64,000 nucleotides of DNA, taken from NCBI GenBank assembly GCA_024364735.1, contig JAGFNQ010001613.1:1-64000 (forward strand), in the 5' to 3' direction. Below the pieces are notes generated by a model. That model searched no databases and was not told where the DNA came from. It was given only the letters and a program-made list of their open reading frames with translations. This stretch comes from Boesenbergia rotunda. Taxonomy: Eukaryota > Streptophyta > Magnoliopsida > Zingiberales > Zingiberaceae. Positions 23,601 to 35,299 of this stretch are shown piece by piece. The position numbers and the translations under genes are program-made. Numbering within the stretch: position 1 is the stretch's first letter; the number at the start of each line of letters is the position of its first letter.

Positions 23601-26600
23601 TAAAAACGAAAGAGATATATAGTTTACAAGTGACTAAAGCTAAAAACTTAAATGTAAATCATTGTAAGTATTTTTTATTCTGAAATTGAGATGTTCAAAT
23701 TAGATATAAACATAAGAATAAACATGTGTAAGCAAGCTAATTGATTATTAAGTAAATAATTATTACAATAAAAATTTAACTAAAAACTACAACTTATATT
23801 AAGGAAAATCAACCTTGTTACGATCATAATTTAATTAAATAAATATCGAAATTGTATTGGCATGCTATGGCATATATCAAAACTACATTATTCCTGTCAA
23901 ACACCAAAATTCTGACATCGTTCAAGATTTTAAACCTTGAACCAAACTTGCTTCTAGATGTGCTTTTTCTTTTAATTGCCTTTTTTCAGTTGATTGGTTC
24001 TTATTGCAGTTGTTGCAGTTTTTCTCTAGAAACTTTCAATGTAGTTGTAAATGTCATGTGGATCTTGAAGAATGGTCCTCTTCCTACTATTGTTTTTGTG
24101 TATGTATTTGGAATTGTGAAACAAGGTTCTTCATGTGGATAATGACATTTTTAGTTTTGCACCTTGATGCTTCACTTAAGTAGTGAAATGCGGTTAACCT
24201 CATTTGGAGAATAGGTGTTAGTTCCAAGCTGTTGTTTTCAGGAGCTCTCCTTTGTGGGGCTATGATAATAGTGCGGACAGAGGTCTCATGGTGAGGTTGC
24301 ATTGTCCTCTATGTGATAGCCCAACTCTTCTTTTACGGGGAACAGGGTTGTAGTTTCTAGAACAAGAGGGAGATGTTTACTTCATCAATCCTTCCTAGAC
24401 AATGTTGATAAATCTGGGATTTAGTTAATAATCAAAGTGGATGTCAAAGATAATTTAGTCAGTTGGCAACATTAGACATGTAGCTATAAGGCGAAAGAAA
24501 ATTAATTCCTACAGTTTAGAACTAATCATGTTGTTATATACTCTATGGATAAGCTACCAGTTAATCTCTATGATTGGTTGTTTTGCATGTTGTGTAACTG
24601 GGAAGAAGTCATCAGCATAATCGTTTCAAAAGCATCACTTACAAAAGTGGTGAAGTTTATTCGAATTGAAATGTGTGTTACAGGATTATCCTTTTGCATG
24701 GGCCTCCAGGAACGGGCAAGACATCTTTGTGTAAAGCATTGGCTCAAAAGCTTTCTATACGTTTCAAGTCAAGGTTTGATGGTGTAACAACTCATTTTAT
24801 GCTTATTGCTCAGAGTCTTTGGCTAGGCTGATATTTGAGTTGATGCTACCAATACCTTGTAATAAGGTATCCCTTGTGCCAGCTGGTAGAAGTCAACGCA
24901 CACTCATTATTTAGTAAATGGTTTTCAGAAAGTGGGAAATTGGTATGTTCTGACAATTTCATTAAAATACACATCTGTCAATAATTTTTCATAGAAATTA
25001 TTATATATACAGACTACATTTGGAGTATAAATATCAATTCAAAAAGTGTCTTTGCTCTCACGCTATAATGAAGTGATTTTCAATTAGCTTTTCTTGGTAC
25101 TCTTCCAGGTTGCCAAGCTTTTTCAGAAAATTCAGGAAATGGTGGAAGAAGAAAATAACCTTGTGTTCGTCTTGATTGGTTAGGTTCATTTTTTGTCTAT
25201 TTACATCTTCTGATACTTAGCAAGTTTTGAATGATCATTCATCAAATTATTGTTATCCAAGGTTCTAAAAGGTATTGTTGATGGCATGTCATCTGAGCAC
25301 ACGTGTCTCTATTAGAACCATATTACAATTGGTGTTGTGCATAGAAAAGTATTGTTTAAATAATTTTAATGACTCAATCAAGATAAACAATGTGATGAAG
25401 TGGGTTTACATCTACTACCTACTGAATAATAAACAACAATTTGGATTGAAACTTCTAACATCTACCAATATGACATTAAGCAAATATATGCATATGAAAA
25501 AGTTTATAAGATCAGTGCACCAAATTGTTAATTGAGCATATCACTCGTAAGTTCTCTCTCTCTCTCTCTCTCTCTCTGATTTTATTATTGCGTTATTAAC
25601 TTGATTATGCACCAAAATCAATTATCTTCATGTAGTCTGTTCCTTCATACCCAATGTGATCTTGACTTATTTGCATGGACGAGGTGGCATGATTGAAAAT
25701 AGCCATATGAGGTTGCATGTGGTTATGCAGCACGCATAATTTATTAATCATGCTACTTATTCTGCCTGACCATATAATTGCAGAGCATATAACATGCTAT
25801 GTCATACTTAACATGTTGGCTACATGAATTTGCTTTACAAAATAATATTTTGGTTTGCATTTTGTTATGCATATGCATGATGAATATGCCTTGGAATCCT
25901 AAACTGGAACTCCAGTCTTTAAATTCAAATAAAATCAATTTAACAACTTTATCAATAAACTACAGTAATCTAACTAGGCATTTATCATTCTCTGTCTCAC
26001 ATGCATATTTTGTTTCTTCAATATGATAGTAGATATCATCATATTTTTTATACTAGGGAGTCACAATAATGTATCAGAAGCAAAAACATGCACATCAAAA
26101 AAAATCCATGTGTTGTTGACTCTTCATTTTAATTACTGGATTTTGTTGGGTAAAAAATGGATAGACGTTCTACAATTTTTTAACCATCAAATTTATTTTT
26201 AATGCTTCATCCTGCCCATTACAATCAATGTGTGCACATTACATATTTGCATCCTTAATTTCCATAAAAAGCTACCCATCCCAGGTCTTGTTACTTCAAT
26301 ATTAATGTTCAATCTCCTACTAATGGCAGTTTACTATACACATTCATTATTTTACAAATTGTAATGCTCTGTATGGGTCATGTAATCAGTGACTTTCTTA
26401 CCACTTGTTGAATACTCAATACGCTTATTCCCTTGATTAAATCTTACTCCAAAACTGTTTTTTTTAATGTGTAGATGAAGTTGAAAGTCTTGCAGCTGCT
26501 AGACAAGCAGCCTTATCCGGTTCAGAACCATCAGACTCCATACGGGTGATACTTAAGAATCTCTGATGTTTTTTTTTCTTCCTTCTATTATGTGCTACTT

Positions 26601-29600
26601 ACATATATTACCTGTCATATACTAGGTTGTGAATGCATTGCTTACTCAAATGGACAGATTGAAATCTTGGCCTAATGTGATAATTCTCACAACATCAAAC
26701 ATAACAACAGCCATTGGTAACTGGTTCATGCTTTTTTCTGTATTGGTTGCACCAGCAATTATGATATGAAGTGACACTTGTGAATTTGATTATATACTAC
26801 CTTGATCAATTTGTGTTTTTTCACAATTTGCCATAAACCACTTGATGTTTCCTTTGCACAAATTAAACATCATCTGTCAACTACCCGCCTATAAAATCTT
26901 AATTAAACAATTCATGGCTTGCTGCAATATAACTGCATGACAGACCCGTTTAGAAACTAGGGGAGAGAATTGCTGCAATGAATGCCCATGTTCCTGAATA
27001 GAGAACCAAGTAGATAGACAAATGCAAGTTCTCATGCATTTTTCTCTCAGCTAAAGATACAATTAAAATACTTTGTGAAAGAATAGACAGTTTCGTCGTA
27101 TCTTGTGATGTTGCAAAACAGTTCACATTTTACTGTGCGAAAATTAACTTCATGCAGGATTGAGATTGATTAGAATATTAATGGGTACCAGTGTATGCTC
27201 AAATTTGTTTTGCCTGAAGTTTCATGAATTTCAGAAAATTGGTGACTGATTTGAGTGATTTCGCTGTTGGCAAATTCGAGATGTGAATAATTTATATACT
27301 GTGCTTCTGGATTTTGATATCCATGCAGAACACATGTCATGAATAATGATACATAGGGTCTGCAGACCGTGTAAACATATAGAAATATCCCTAAACCTCT
27401 TTCTGTTCTGCTGCTTAAGGACTAGTTGCTTCCATGCGTCAATCCTTGTAAAATTTAACTCTGTTTAACAAAAAAAAGTCTATCATACTATTCCTGTAAA
27501 AAAAAAGAAAATCAGATTTGTGAACTTACATGTATAAACACACTCCTGGAGCTGAAAATTTCATCTTCTATTTTTTGTATAGAAATACATTTAAAATGTA
27601 TTGCATATTGATTATTTGTTACAAACCATATCTCAAGGTTCTTCTCTAGAAATACTAAAGACGTGGAATACTGAGCTAATTCTACTTTGTTTTATAGATC
27701 AAAGTAAAAGTTATTATGGAATCTTGTATGATCCTTATGGACCTTTCCAAACTAAGCAAATAATAAATATGTACTTTTGTTTTATACCTTTAGGGGTTGA
27801 ATAGCATTTACAAAGTCATTCAAAGAAAATAAAAGAAATGAAGGCGTGATAGATGGTTCAACAACTAGTATCATTTCTTGTCTGTTTAAGAATGTTATGG
27901 TCACATATCTGATGTTTTATGAAACTCTTCTTAGTTTGGGTGTTAAAGTTGGAATTTGGGGATCTGGAGATGAAACACAATAATACATATAACGAGTGAT
28001 CACATAGGGTTCATATTGGTGTTCCCCTATCCAATTTGGATGCAGGCTCTATATATATGGTGCATATGCAATGGTATGGAGGATTATGTCTCCATTTTTT
28101 TTTTTTTTGCAAAGTTGAGAAGCAGACGAGTTACTTTCTTTGCTAATAAGCCTTGTATGTTGACAAAAAAAAATGGTGAGGATGATCTATTGATCCTTTT
28201 TAGTTGGTCTAGTTGTGTAAATATTGCTGGAAGCAAAAGATTGTATGCATAGAACAAACTCCCAAATTATAGTCTATCATCTTGGGGACTTTTTCTTGTA
28301 ACATAAGGATTAGTTGAACCTAAAGTTTGTTTTTGCTGAAGTGCTCGTTAACAAAATGCAGTCATGGCTTAAATCAACTGGTCCAGGTTTATCCTTAACA
28401 GCAGAGGAATGAACTAAATAATCAGACAAATTGGATGGTAAATGCAACTAATTCTGTCACTACTTGTCAACAACTACTCTTTGTTGCTATGTTTGATAGC
28501 TTAGACATATTAACTATATGGGTTAAGTTTGTTTAGTGGTTTCCACTGTCAAATATATAAGCTCACCTTTGTTTAGGTTGCAGATATTGCTTTTGTCGAC
28601 CGAGCGGATATCAAGGCTTATGTAGGCCCTCCTACACTGGAAGCACGATATGAAATATTAAGGTCATGCCTAGAAGAATTATTGCGAGCTGGGATTGTTT
28701 CATATCCTGCTCAGGTACAATTTTTAATTTAAGATCTCATAATGCATAAAATTTTACATGGCGTATGCAAGCTGCATGAGCTAGCATCACCATAAAATCA
28801 ATATGCATTGTGGAAGGGCAGTGCCCGTATGCTATCATGGTTGAGAAATTAATTAAGTGTTTAACATTAATTTTATTCAGAGAATGTTTAACATATCTCA
28901 GTCTTCTCTAACAAAAAATCGCTTTTATAGGAAGAGTTCTTAGTTAAAAACTAAGATGTTTCAATAAAGCTGAAAACATTGCCTAAACTTACAAAAATAC
29001 TTTCTCTATTAATCAGGAGCCATAATTCTTTCACAATATTTTTTTTTTCAAATTAAAATAATAATAATTTGGTTATTTTTTTTATCTTCCAATTTTGTTC
29101 TGTTAATTATTCTCTTTGTACTAGCGAAGTCATAATTTTGATGTCGAAGAGCAGCACACTAGAAACAACTCAGCATCATTTAATAGTAGTATTCCTGGTT
29201 GTGGAACCTTGGGCGCTTGGTGAGGAACTAGGAGTAATTACTGACTAATGATGAGATGTTTGAAATCCTTGTGAAGTTAATAGTTCCAAATGAATAGCTT
29301 GTTCTTTTTTATTTTGGCTCTTTAATATGTATATAGCTTTGTTATTAGAGTCCTGAAGAGAATGCATCATACTTATAAACCTTGATTGACCCAACTGTTC
29401 GGCTAAAAAAAAACAGAACTCAGATTCTTATTGGGCTAGTTTCTCTCAAAGACCAGATGCAAAAAGGGGAAAAAACTGACTTGATTATCTGGTTTTTTAA
29501 AAGCCAAAAAACACAAGTGAGTCATCAAAAACACCCCCTTGGTTTTATCAGATACAAAAAAAAGTTGACAAAAATACCTTAATCTCAACTACATAAGGCA

Positions 29601-32600
29601 AAGGACATATTTGGCTTTTGAATCAAGAATTAGTTAGTAAATCTTTTATATAATGAAAATACGAGGCATCAAAATCTCATCCAATATTACCTATTACCTT
29701 TGACTCTTATAATCATTAAACTCACATATCGGTCATCTCTCCTAATCTCATTTTGGCCGTGCTTATCTTGATCTTTGATGTCGGGAGAATAACAATTATT
29801 CTAGAGGTTCGTTTTCACGAGGGATTTCATAGAAGAAACAAGAAATCGTCAAAAACGCAAAGATGTCGTCAAAAACACCCCCTTGGTTTTATCAGATACA
29901 AAAAAAAGTTGACAAAAATACCTTAATCTCAACTACATAAGGCAAAGGACATATTTGACTTTTGAATCAAGAATTAGATAGTAAATCTTTTATATAATGA
30001 AAATACGAGGCATCAAAATCTCATCCAATATTACCTATTACCTTTGACTCTTATAATCATTAAACTCACATATCGGTCATCTCTCCTAATCTCATTTTGG
30101 CCGTGCTTATCATTGATCTTTGATGTCGGGCAGAATAACAATTATTCTGGAGGCTCGTTTTCACGAGGGATTTCATAGAAGAAACAAGAAATCGTCAAAA
30201 ACGCAAAGATGTCGTCTCTAGGTTTAACCAAATAAAATTGATTCAAAACAAAAGATATGCCCTAACATAAACTAAACAATTGTTTAAATAGACAAAAACC
30301 CTAAGATGCAAAAAAAAGATGAAAATAACCCTAACATAAAAGATAATATCTTCGGAGCCACCGAAAAGACCTTAATCGACATTTTTTGGGCCCAAGATTG
30401 GGTTGTTACGGATTTCACCTAGTAACCAATTATAAATCTTTGAATGAGCTTTGATTTAATATATTAAGGTCGCGTGGTTCAACCCGAGTTATAAGTTACG
30501 GTCTCTCAAAACTTGGATCCTCCTGCATTAATCTTCCATCATTATTCTATATCCTAGGCCTTTGGTACAAATTGTTGGTCCTCCATGATTTTAATCCTTG
30601 ATGCAATCAAGTGTAGGTTCTCTATGCTACAATCCCGAGCATCTGCGGTTTGATCTCCAACTATGACGTATTTTGTAGGAATTTTTCTTCCAAATGGGGC
30701 GCGAACCCTGGGACACTAGGCTTCTAGACCGTCCATTGCGAGCACTTCCCGATTTACCCTGGCGATCGGTGGGAAACTTCTGTGGGGCTGGACCGGTCGT
30801 CCCAGGTTCACCTGTTACCCGGCTCATCATTTTTTTTTCTGTGCTACAATCCCCACTCGTGTATTTCACAGTCCACAACCACATTAAGGCACTAACAAAC
30901 AACAAATTATAGAGTTTGTGATGTGAAATTTGTTTATATGACACAAGATATTAGTCTTCTTCATTACTTAAATATATGATTTATGAATAGAACAAATAAC
31001 TTTACAGTTTAACAGTTGAGCGAGCATAGTCATTCCAACCAATGGACTCAGCTGGGTCAATGTTTGGGTCGACATGTGGTTCAACTAATGAATCAACCGG
31101 TTTGACGTCTAGATCAGTGATCCAAAACTTGTCTTGTTTGATTTCCAGTTTAATTTTTATAACTAAGGGAACATGGAACTCCAAACCAGAAAAAATATTT
31201 TGCCCAATTACTTCTGCTAGATAAATTTCTCCTTCATGAACCTGATAATGCTTACTTTGAAGTGAGCAATTGCTAAACCAAACACAAATTCTGTTTTGCT
31301 ACATGGTAACCCGTTATTGCCATCAAACTTAGAGAATTGTGCTTAATGCAAGGTGTCAAGATCTATGGCATCCACTACTACAACAGGAGAACCACATTAA
31401 TCCATTAGTGAGGTGGGTAAATTTGCACATAAGCCTGAAGTGGATGGCCTTGACCATTTTCGATTAGCAAGCAACAAGCCAAGTTCATAACTTTATTTAC
31501 TTGGGTTGTCAAGTGGCACTGATTTTTTTACCACTTGAACTTGACATTGGTGAGAGTAGTGATGTGCAACTTGGACTCGTAAGTGCAAATCCTCATGTCC
31601 CTTGAGGTAGAGCAATATAAATTTTAACCAAAATTGACATTACCCTAACTAAATTATTGCTCACACAACCTTACCTAGTTACCAACTTAAATTAATTAAG
31701 GCATATCACCTATTAACTTAACTAAAGTAATATTTCTTCCATATTCATTACCTTACTTCCCCTTTATGTTGCTCCATCTTGAAACTCTCCTTCCACATGC
31801 CCATGCAACTCCTCTATTCCTCTATCCTGAGACTACACCCCATGAGAAATCAAAGAACAACAATTAAAAGATTGGATGATCGTAATCAGGACAACAATGT
31901 CCATTAAGCTCTCTGCTTTCGCTCTCTACTTTCATCACTAAATTGAGTGGGACCTGGGTTGCGGCTCTCCATGTTGTTGGCTTCATCTCTTATTCACTTG
32001 ATGTATTTGAAAAGCTGTTAACATTATTCTGGTTTCAATAATAGTAGGTTTTTCCTCTTGGGTACATTAAATACGCTTCAGACGTCTGTCTGGCTTCTCT
32101 TTTGGCAAGATTCTAGTCTCACTTGCCTCTGTGCAAGGTTCTCTCTCTCTCTCTGGATATTATTTAAATCTTTAGCAAAGGAATTTGTGGGTTTGGCATT
32201 TCTACTCAAACCCATGGAAGAAGTTCCAATCTATCGAAGTGGATGTAATGGATCCATATATAATCTAATTCACCAGTGTGTCAAGTCATAACCTCGTCAA
32301 TGTTCCACCTTGTTCTGTGACTACAGATGTTTAAATCGTTGTAGGTGTATCATGGAATAATATCATGCATGAATATTATGTTAAAAGTGCCCGCAAACTG
32401 CTCAGGCTAGCTTTTATTGTATGGTTTTGGTTCTCCAGGTTTGTGTTGGTGCATTGCTGTTAAGCTATTCAGCACTTAAAGAGACACTCCATACATCTCA
32501 GATGGATGAATCTGATGGACCCTTTGACCACTCCAGTTTACTTCTTGATGCTGCAAAAGCATGTGAGGTAATTGAATGTTTCTTTATTGGTAGGGATTTA

Positions 32601-32787
32601 TATAAAAATTCCAATTAATTGCAATATCTATTACTGAATTGTTCAGGGATTAAGTGGAAGAGGTTTGAGAAAGCTGCCTTTCTTGGCTCATGCAGCTCTT
32701 AAAGACCCACATAATTGCGATTCAAATAAGTTTTTGTGCATGTTAATAGAAACTGCAGCGCGAGAACTCTCTGAGTTGAAAACATAA
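11637..32787 (+). CDS. PCH2: Pachytene checkpoint protein 2 homolog (PCH2/CRC1, TRIP13 family AAA+ ATPase)
   Basis: Fourteen exons give one open frame of 462 codons: 11637-11778, 11862-11925, 19475-19581, 19671-19738, 21991-22094, 22172-22276, 24684-24773, 24867-24942, 25109-25178, 26475-26545, 26626-26716, 28584-28714, 32439-32567, 32647-32787. All junctions are GT-AG and in phase. The start is the first ATG after an in-frame TAA; later in-frame ATGs at 11655 and 11700 are alternatives. The N-terminal adaptor-binding region is about residues 1-150. Walker A GPPGTGKT is at 203-210, Walker B VFVLIDE at 271-277, sensor 1 TTSN ends at N324, an arginine-finger-like DRAD begins at 335, and sensor 2 GLSGR is at 417-421. 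Family knowledge: the hexamer remodels HORMA proteins; rice CRC1 is needed for synaptonemal complex assembly and crossovers, and it acts in meiotic nuclei. Intron 2 (7.5 kb) contains a young antisense copia element. One oddity: residues at the exon 5/6 junction read W-P-S, where I recall W-E-S in rice. Confidence 0.93.
12431..13594 (-). repeat. 3' LTR of the copia element
   Basis: The LTR is 1164 bp and nearly identical to 18012-19176. The differences I count are A/G and C/G changes in the minisatellite, a missing C in the GATCTCCGAAC stretch and one G/A change in GACCGGGGAG. It is directly preceded (minus strand) by the polypurine tract. Confidence 0.95.
13595..13606 (-). other. Polypurine tract of the copia element
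   Basis: The minus strand reads CATGTGGGGGAT immediately before the 3' LTR, the standard plus-strand DNA primer position for LTR elements. Confidence 0.8.
14037..17066 (-). pseudogene. Copia pol: protease, integrase, reverse transcriptase, RNase H
   Basis: After the TAG at 17067-17069 the same frame stays open to 14037. The protease site reads WIDTEA, where copia proteases have D-T/S-G-A, so the active-site glycine is replaced by glutamate. Counting from the Met at 16979 (980 residues): the HHCC zinc finger has H108, H113, C139 and C142. The integrase catalytic triad is D168, D231 and E266. Reverse transcriptase has D563 in QMDVKTAFLNG and the YIDD box at 648-651. RNase H has D811, E853 and D890. 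The ORF therefore keeps every integrase, RT and RNase H catalytic residue I looked for, while protease and the gag fusion are broken. The Met at 16979 is simply the first after the stop, not a natural start. Confidence 0.9.
17067..17983 (-). pseudogene. Copia gag with zinc knuckle, frameshifted
   Basis: Two overlapping minus-strand frames make up Gag. The first (17983-17384) is 199 codons and starts MATERVEV with the usual copia Gag opening (KFTGLNFKRWQQKMLFYL). The second (17387-17067) holds the CCHC knuckle CYNCGKVGHKSSEC. The frame changes at about 17384-17390, and the second frame ends at a TAG (17069-17067) just before the protease site. The ATG lies only 28 bases after the 5' LTR. Gag packages element RNA in virus-like particles; this copy could make only a truncated one. 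Confidence 0.85.
18080..18350. repeat. LTR minisatellite of GGCCGAGTGAG-type units
   Basis: About ten degenerate units of roughly 11-33 bases (GTGGCCGAGTGAG, CGGCCGAGTGAGCTCCCGA) are strung together, and the same array recurs at about 12499-12768. On the plus strand the unit resembles a tRNA A box (TGGCCGAGTGG), probably by chance. Such arrays change length easily, yet the two LTR copies are the same length here, again fitting youth. Confidence 0.8.
18659..18665 (-). promoter_or_regulatory. TATA box of the copia 5' LTR
   Basis: The minus strand reads GCCTATAAAAGGAGG in mid-LTR, the expected place for the U3/R promoter. The same string is present in the 3' LTR (13077-13083), which could drive read-out antisense to PCH2 toward exon 2. 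Confidence 0.65.
19739..21990. other. PCH2 intron 4, repeat-poor non-coding
   Basis: AT-rich intron. It has loosely repeated ACCATCAAAAC-type words at about 20210-20340 and a 26-bp tandem array at 21731-21808. No transposon coding remnant is recognisable. Confidence 0.5.
21731..21808. repeat. 26-bp tandem repeat, three copies
   Basis: The unit AACGCACATCATAATGCTTT plus six bases is repeated three times with increasing divergence, in PCH2 intron 4. Confidence 0.8.
22277..24683. other. PCH2 intron 6, AT-rich
   Basis: The 22700-23800 part is extremely AT-rich and lacks coding remnants. The last 500 bases before exon 7 are of ordinary composition. Nothing identifiable as a mobile element was seen. 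Confidence 0.4.
25553..25577. repeat. (CT)n microsatellite
   Basis: A run of about twelve CT units in PCH2 intron 9. Confidence 0.9.
29522..30211. repeat. 344-bp tandem duplication in PCH2 intron 12
   Basis: Two adjacent copies (29522-29865 and 29866-30211) start TCATCAAAAACACC and TCGTCAAAAACACC and differ by only about seven substitutions or single-base indels. The junction word is TCGTCAAAAAC, also found near the end of each unit, so unequal exchange between short repeats could have produced it. No coding content. Confidence 0.9.
30690..30835. repeat. GC-rich SINE-like repeat fragment (unclassified)
   Basis: A sharply GC-rich island of about 140 bases sits in an AT-rich intron. On the minus strand it contains GGGTTCGCGCCC, close to an RNA polymerase III B box (GGTTCGANNCC). 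On the plus strand it is followed by a T run. An A box is not clear. Its compact size and composition suggest a dispersed element, but only a genome-wide search would show copies. Confidence 0.35.
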
Positions 32788-34784
32788 CCTCTAATCCTCA
32801 ACTTTGCAATGACAGAGAATGTCATTTCATGTGACTATTTTTGCTCAGTGCTGTGTCATCTTTACATTATCAGAGTAGGACACTCAAGACAGCTGAACCA
32901 TCAATGTACTGGAAAGAGTTTTAGATTGATCTCAATTGAGTAAGGTTGATTATCTTGTATCAAGTTTGTTATGATTTCATCAATAATATTGCTGGAAATA
33001 TGTAAATAAGCAGCATGATTACGATCTTCTCAATCTATGCAAGACGCAACACTGGAAATGTTCTTCATTTGGCCAAATGAGTTGTTCATTTGCAGGTAAC
33101 AAGTTATTCGTCTGGAACTAACACAAAGGGAACTGCTGAGGTTGAAATGGGCAATACCCTTTGATGAGATTCGTGTTCATCATTTAGTATTGGAGATTCT
33201 CATGCATTGTACCTCCTGCCTCGATTAGAAAATCGTGTGCTTCATGGTCTCTGTTTGTTACTCGCTCTCATCTATCCGAAGAGTTGTTTCTTGGGGAATT
33301 TCTGTAGTTGGTACCTCTTGTTGCCTCTCTTCTTGGTACATTGACTTCGATAGGATGGAGGTCAAAGGTGGTGAAACTCCATGAGCATATTACCAACTCC
33401 CTGGAGTCTACATGAACACATAAGTCATAAAAACAAAAGTTATTACCTCTTCATGTACATGAGATCATAACAAGTCTCTGAAGGAAAGATGTGTCTTTTA
33501 TGAACATGAGACCATAACAAACAAATATAAAGTGGCTAGCCAAAGAAGACTAGATGGTCTATAGTATAAGTTGTCGATATCACACAAGTTGTTATCTCTT
33601 CGGGACCTACTATAGGAGATCCATTGTCTGATGATTCAGAGTTTGCTATAGGCAAGTTGTTACCAGTTCGGATCCTCTGTCCCGTCTGTCCTAGCCACTA
33701 AATGACAAAATTTTCATGTGCAACTCGCGTGACTTCGTTGAGTCGCGTGATTTCACCGAACCGCGTCCCCTCACAATAAAAAAACCCTCGCCGAATCGCG
33801 TGCCCTAAATCCCTTATTTGTTGTTCTGATAACTGTCAAGCTACTTCTTTTTCTTAATCCAAATTTGACGTTACATAATCTCATTAATTATGATTTTAGA
33901 GGATATATATCTAATTGAAATATTTATTTAAGGCACATGTCTGTTCATTCTGAAAATGGATGAAAAAACATAGACTGCGCTATAGTTAAAAACAAAAACA
34001 AAATGATACGCTACACGAATTCTAATTGCATCTATCGAACTAATTTTTAGTCATTTTCTCATCCACTTGGAAATTGAATAGAATGAACATCTCAAACTCT
34101 CATAATAATTAAACTCCGAGTGATAAACTCCTTAGCTAACAACCACCAATCAACCAAACTCGCATCGCAAGTCACCCCCATGGCCATGAATCACGATCAC
34201 AACATCAATGATCAAATTAATAATCGTGTTTTATCTCTCCTTCACAAACCTTGAAAAAAAAATAATTTAAGGAATAAATTGAGAAAATTTGCATAAAGTC
34301 AGATGAAGTAATTGAGAGGAAAAGCAAAAAGATCCAAATCCAAAATGATGCTCACTTTGTCGTCATGTATCCGATTGCGTTAGAAATTGATGCAACTTCC
34401 ACTCGCCTTGCCGTCCCTACCACACCCCAAAGGTCAAATAATTAAGCTTTAAGAACAACCGACATCACTTTCTGGAAAAGGCAAAAACGATTAGTCCTTG
34501 CCAACCCAATTTGGGCCACACGAGCGAAGCCAAGTTGAGGTTAAAGAGCCAAATATTCCTTTGACTACTACTCTTCCTCTTCTTCTCCTCTTTTCCATTT
34601 GTTTTTTTTTCCATCTTAATTTAAGGACGACGGTGATGGTCACAATGGACAATGGTGATGGAAAATTCAAGTTAAATGGGTCTTCCTCCTTCCCTATAGT
34701 CAAATTTGGAGGAGGCGATGGGGACTCTCGTTAAAGGCTATGGGACAGAACCGGTCAGCCAAGCGGATTAGTAAGACACAAGCT
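32788..34784. other. PCH2 3' UTR and intergenic DNA
   Basis: The first few hundred bases after the TAA probably hold the 3' UTR. Short repeated TCGCGTG words occur at 33726-33804. No coding region is supported. Overlapping opposite-strand open stretches near 34500-34730 are low-complexity TC/GA-rich DNA. Confidence 0.45.
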
Positions 34785-34950
34785 ACATTTTTTTATTTTG
34801 ATCAAGACGATTTGCTCGCTCTCAATCCATTCCAAAGTCAACACGGAGAAGGTAAATCATGAGAGTTACTAGTCCGAATAATGATTAATATATAAGGGAG
34901 GACAGATATCTGATTCCTTAGATTTAACTCTCATACCTCATGATGATAGT
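34785..34950 (+). repeat. Dispersed repeat family, copy 1
   Basis: It shares the block 'TTACTAGTCCG...GGACAGATATCTG...CATACCTCATGATGA' with 62650-62810 and, inverted, with 62345-62490. The copies differ at many positions, so the family is moderately old. Its size of about 150-170 bases and lack of coding suggest a SINE or short non-autonomous element. Confidence 0.65.
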
Positions 34951-35214
34951 GTCTCATGCCATCGGTCCATCACGTGAGACACTAAACATAGATAATTTTG
35001 ATCAAAACTTCTCTGATATGAAGTGAGTAATTGATCAATATTATTTGATCTACTTGGATTAGAACTACTTCAATTTGAGTACTTTTACATGAAACAATTT
35101 TACGTAAAGTTGTTTTAAAATTTCAAATAATTTTGACAAACTACTATAATAACATTGGAGAAAGATATTTCATTTTCAATCTTCGTTTGTGATTCCTTGA
35201 TGGTGTATATATAT

Positions 35215-35226
35215 ATATATATATAT

Positions 35227-35265
<39 letters not shown>
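35215..35265. repeat. (TA)n microsatellite
   Basis: Interrupted TA runs of about 50 bases end in a poly-A tract. Confidence 0.9.
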
Positions 35266-35270
<5 letters not shown>

Positions 35271-35299
35271 AAATATTGCCATATTTGCACTACATTATT

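Noticed and set aside
34491..34734. Overlapping ORFs on both strands
   Set aside because: Purine/pyrimidine-biased tract without domain content; no supporting signals.
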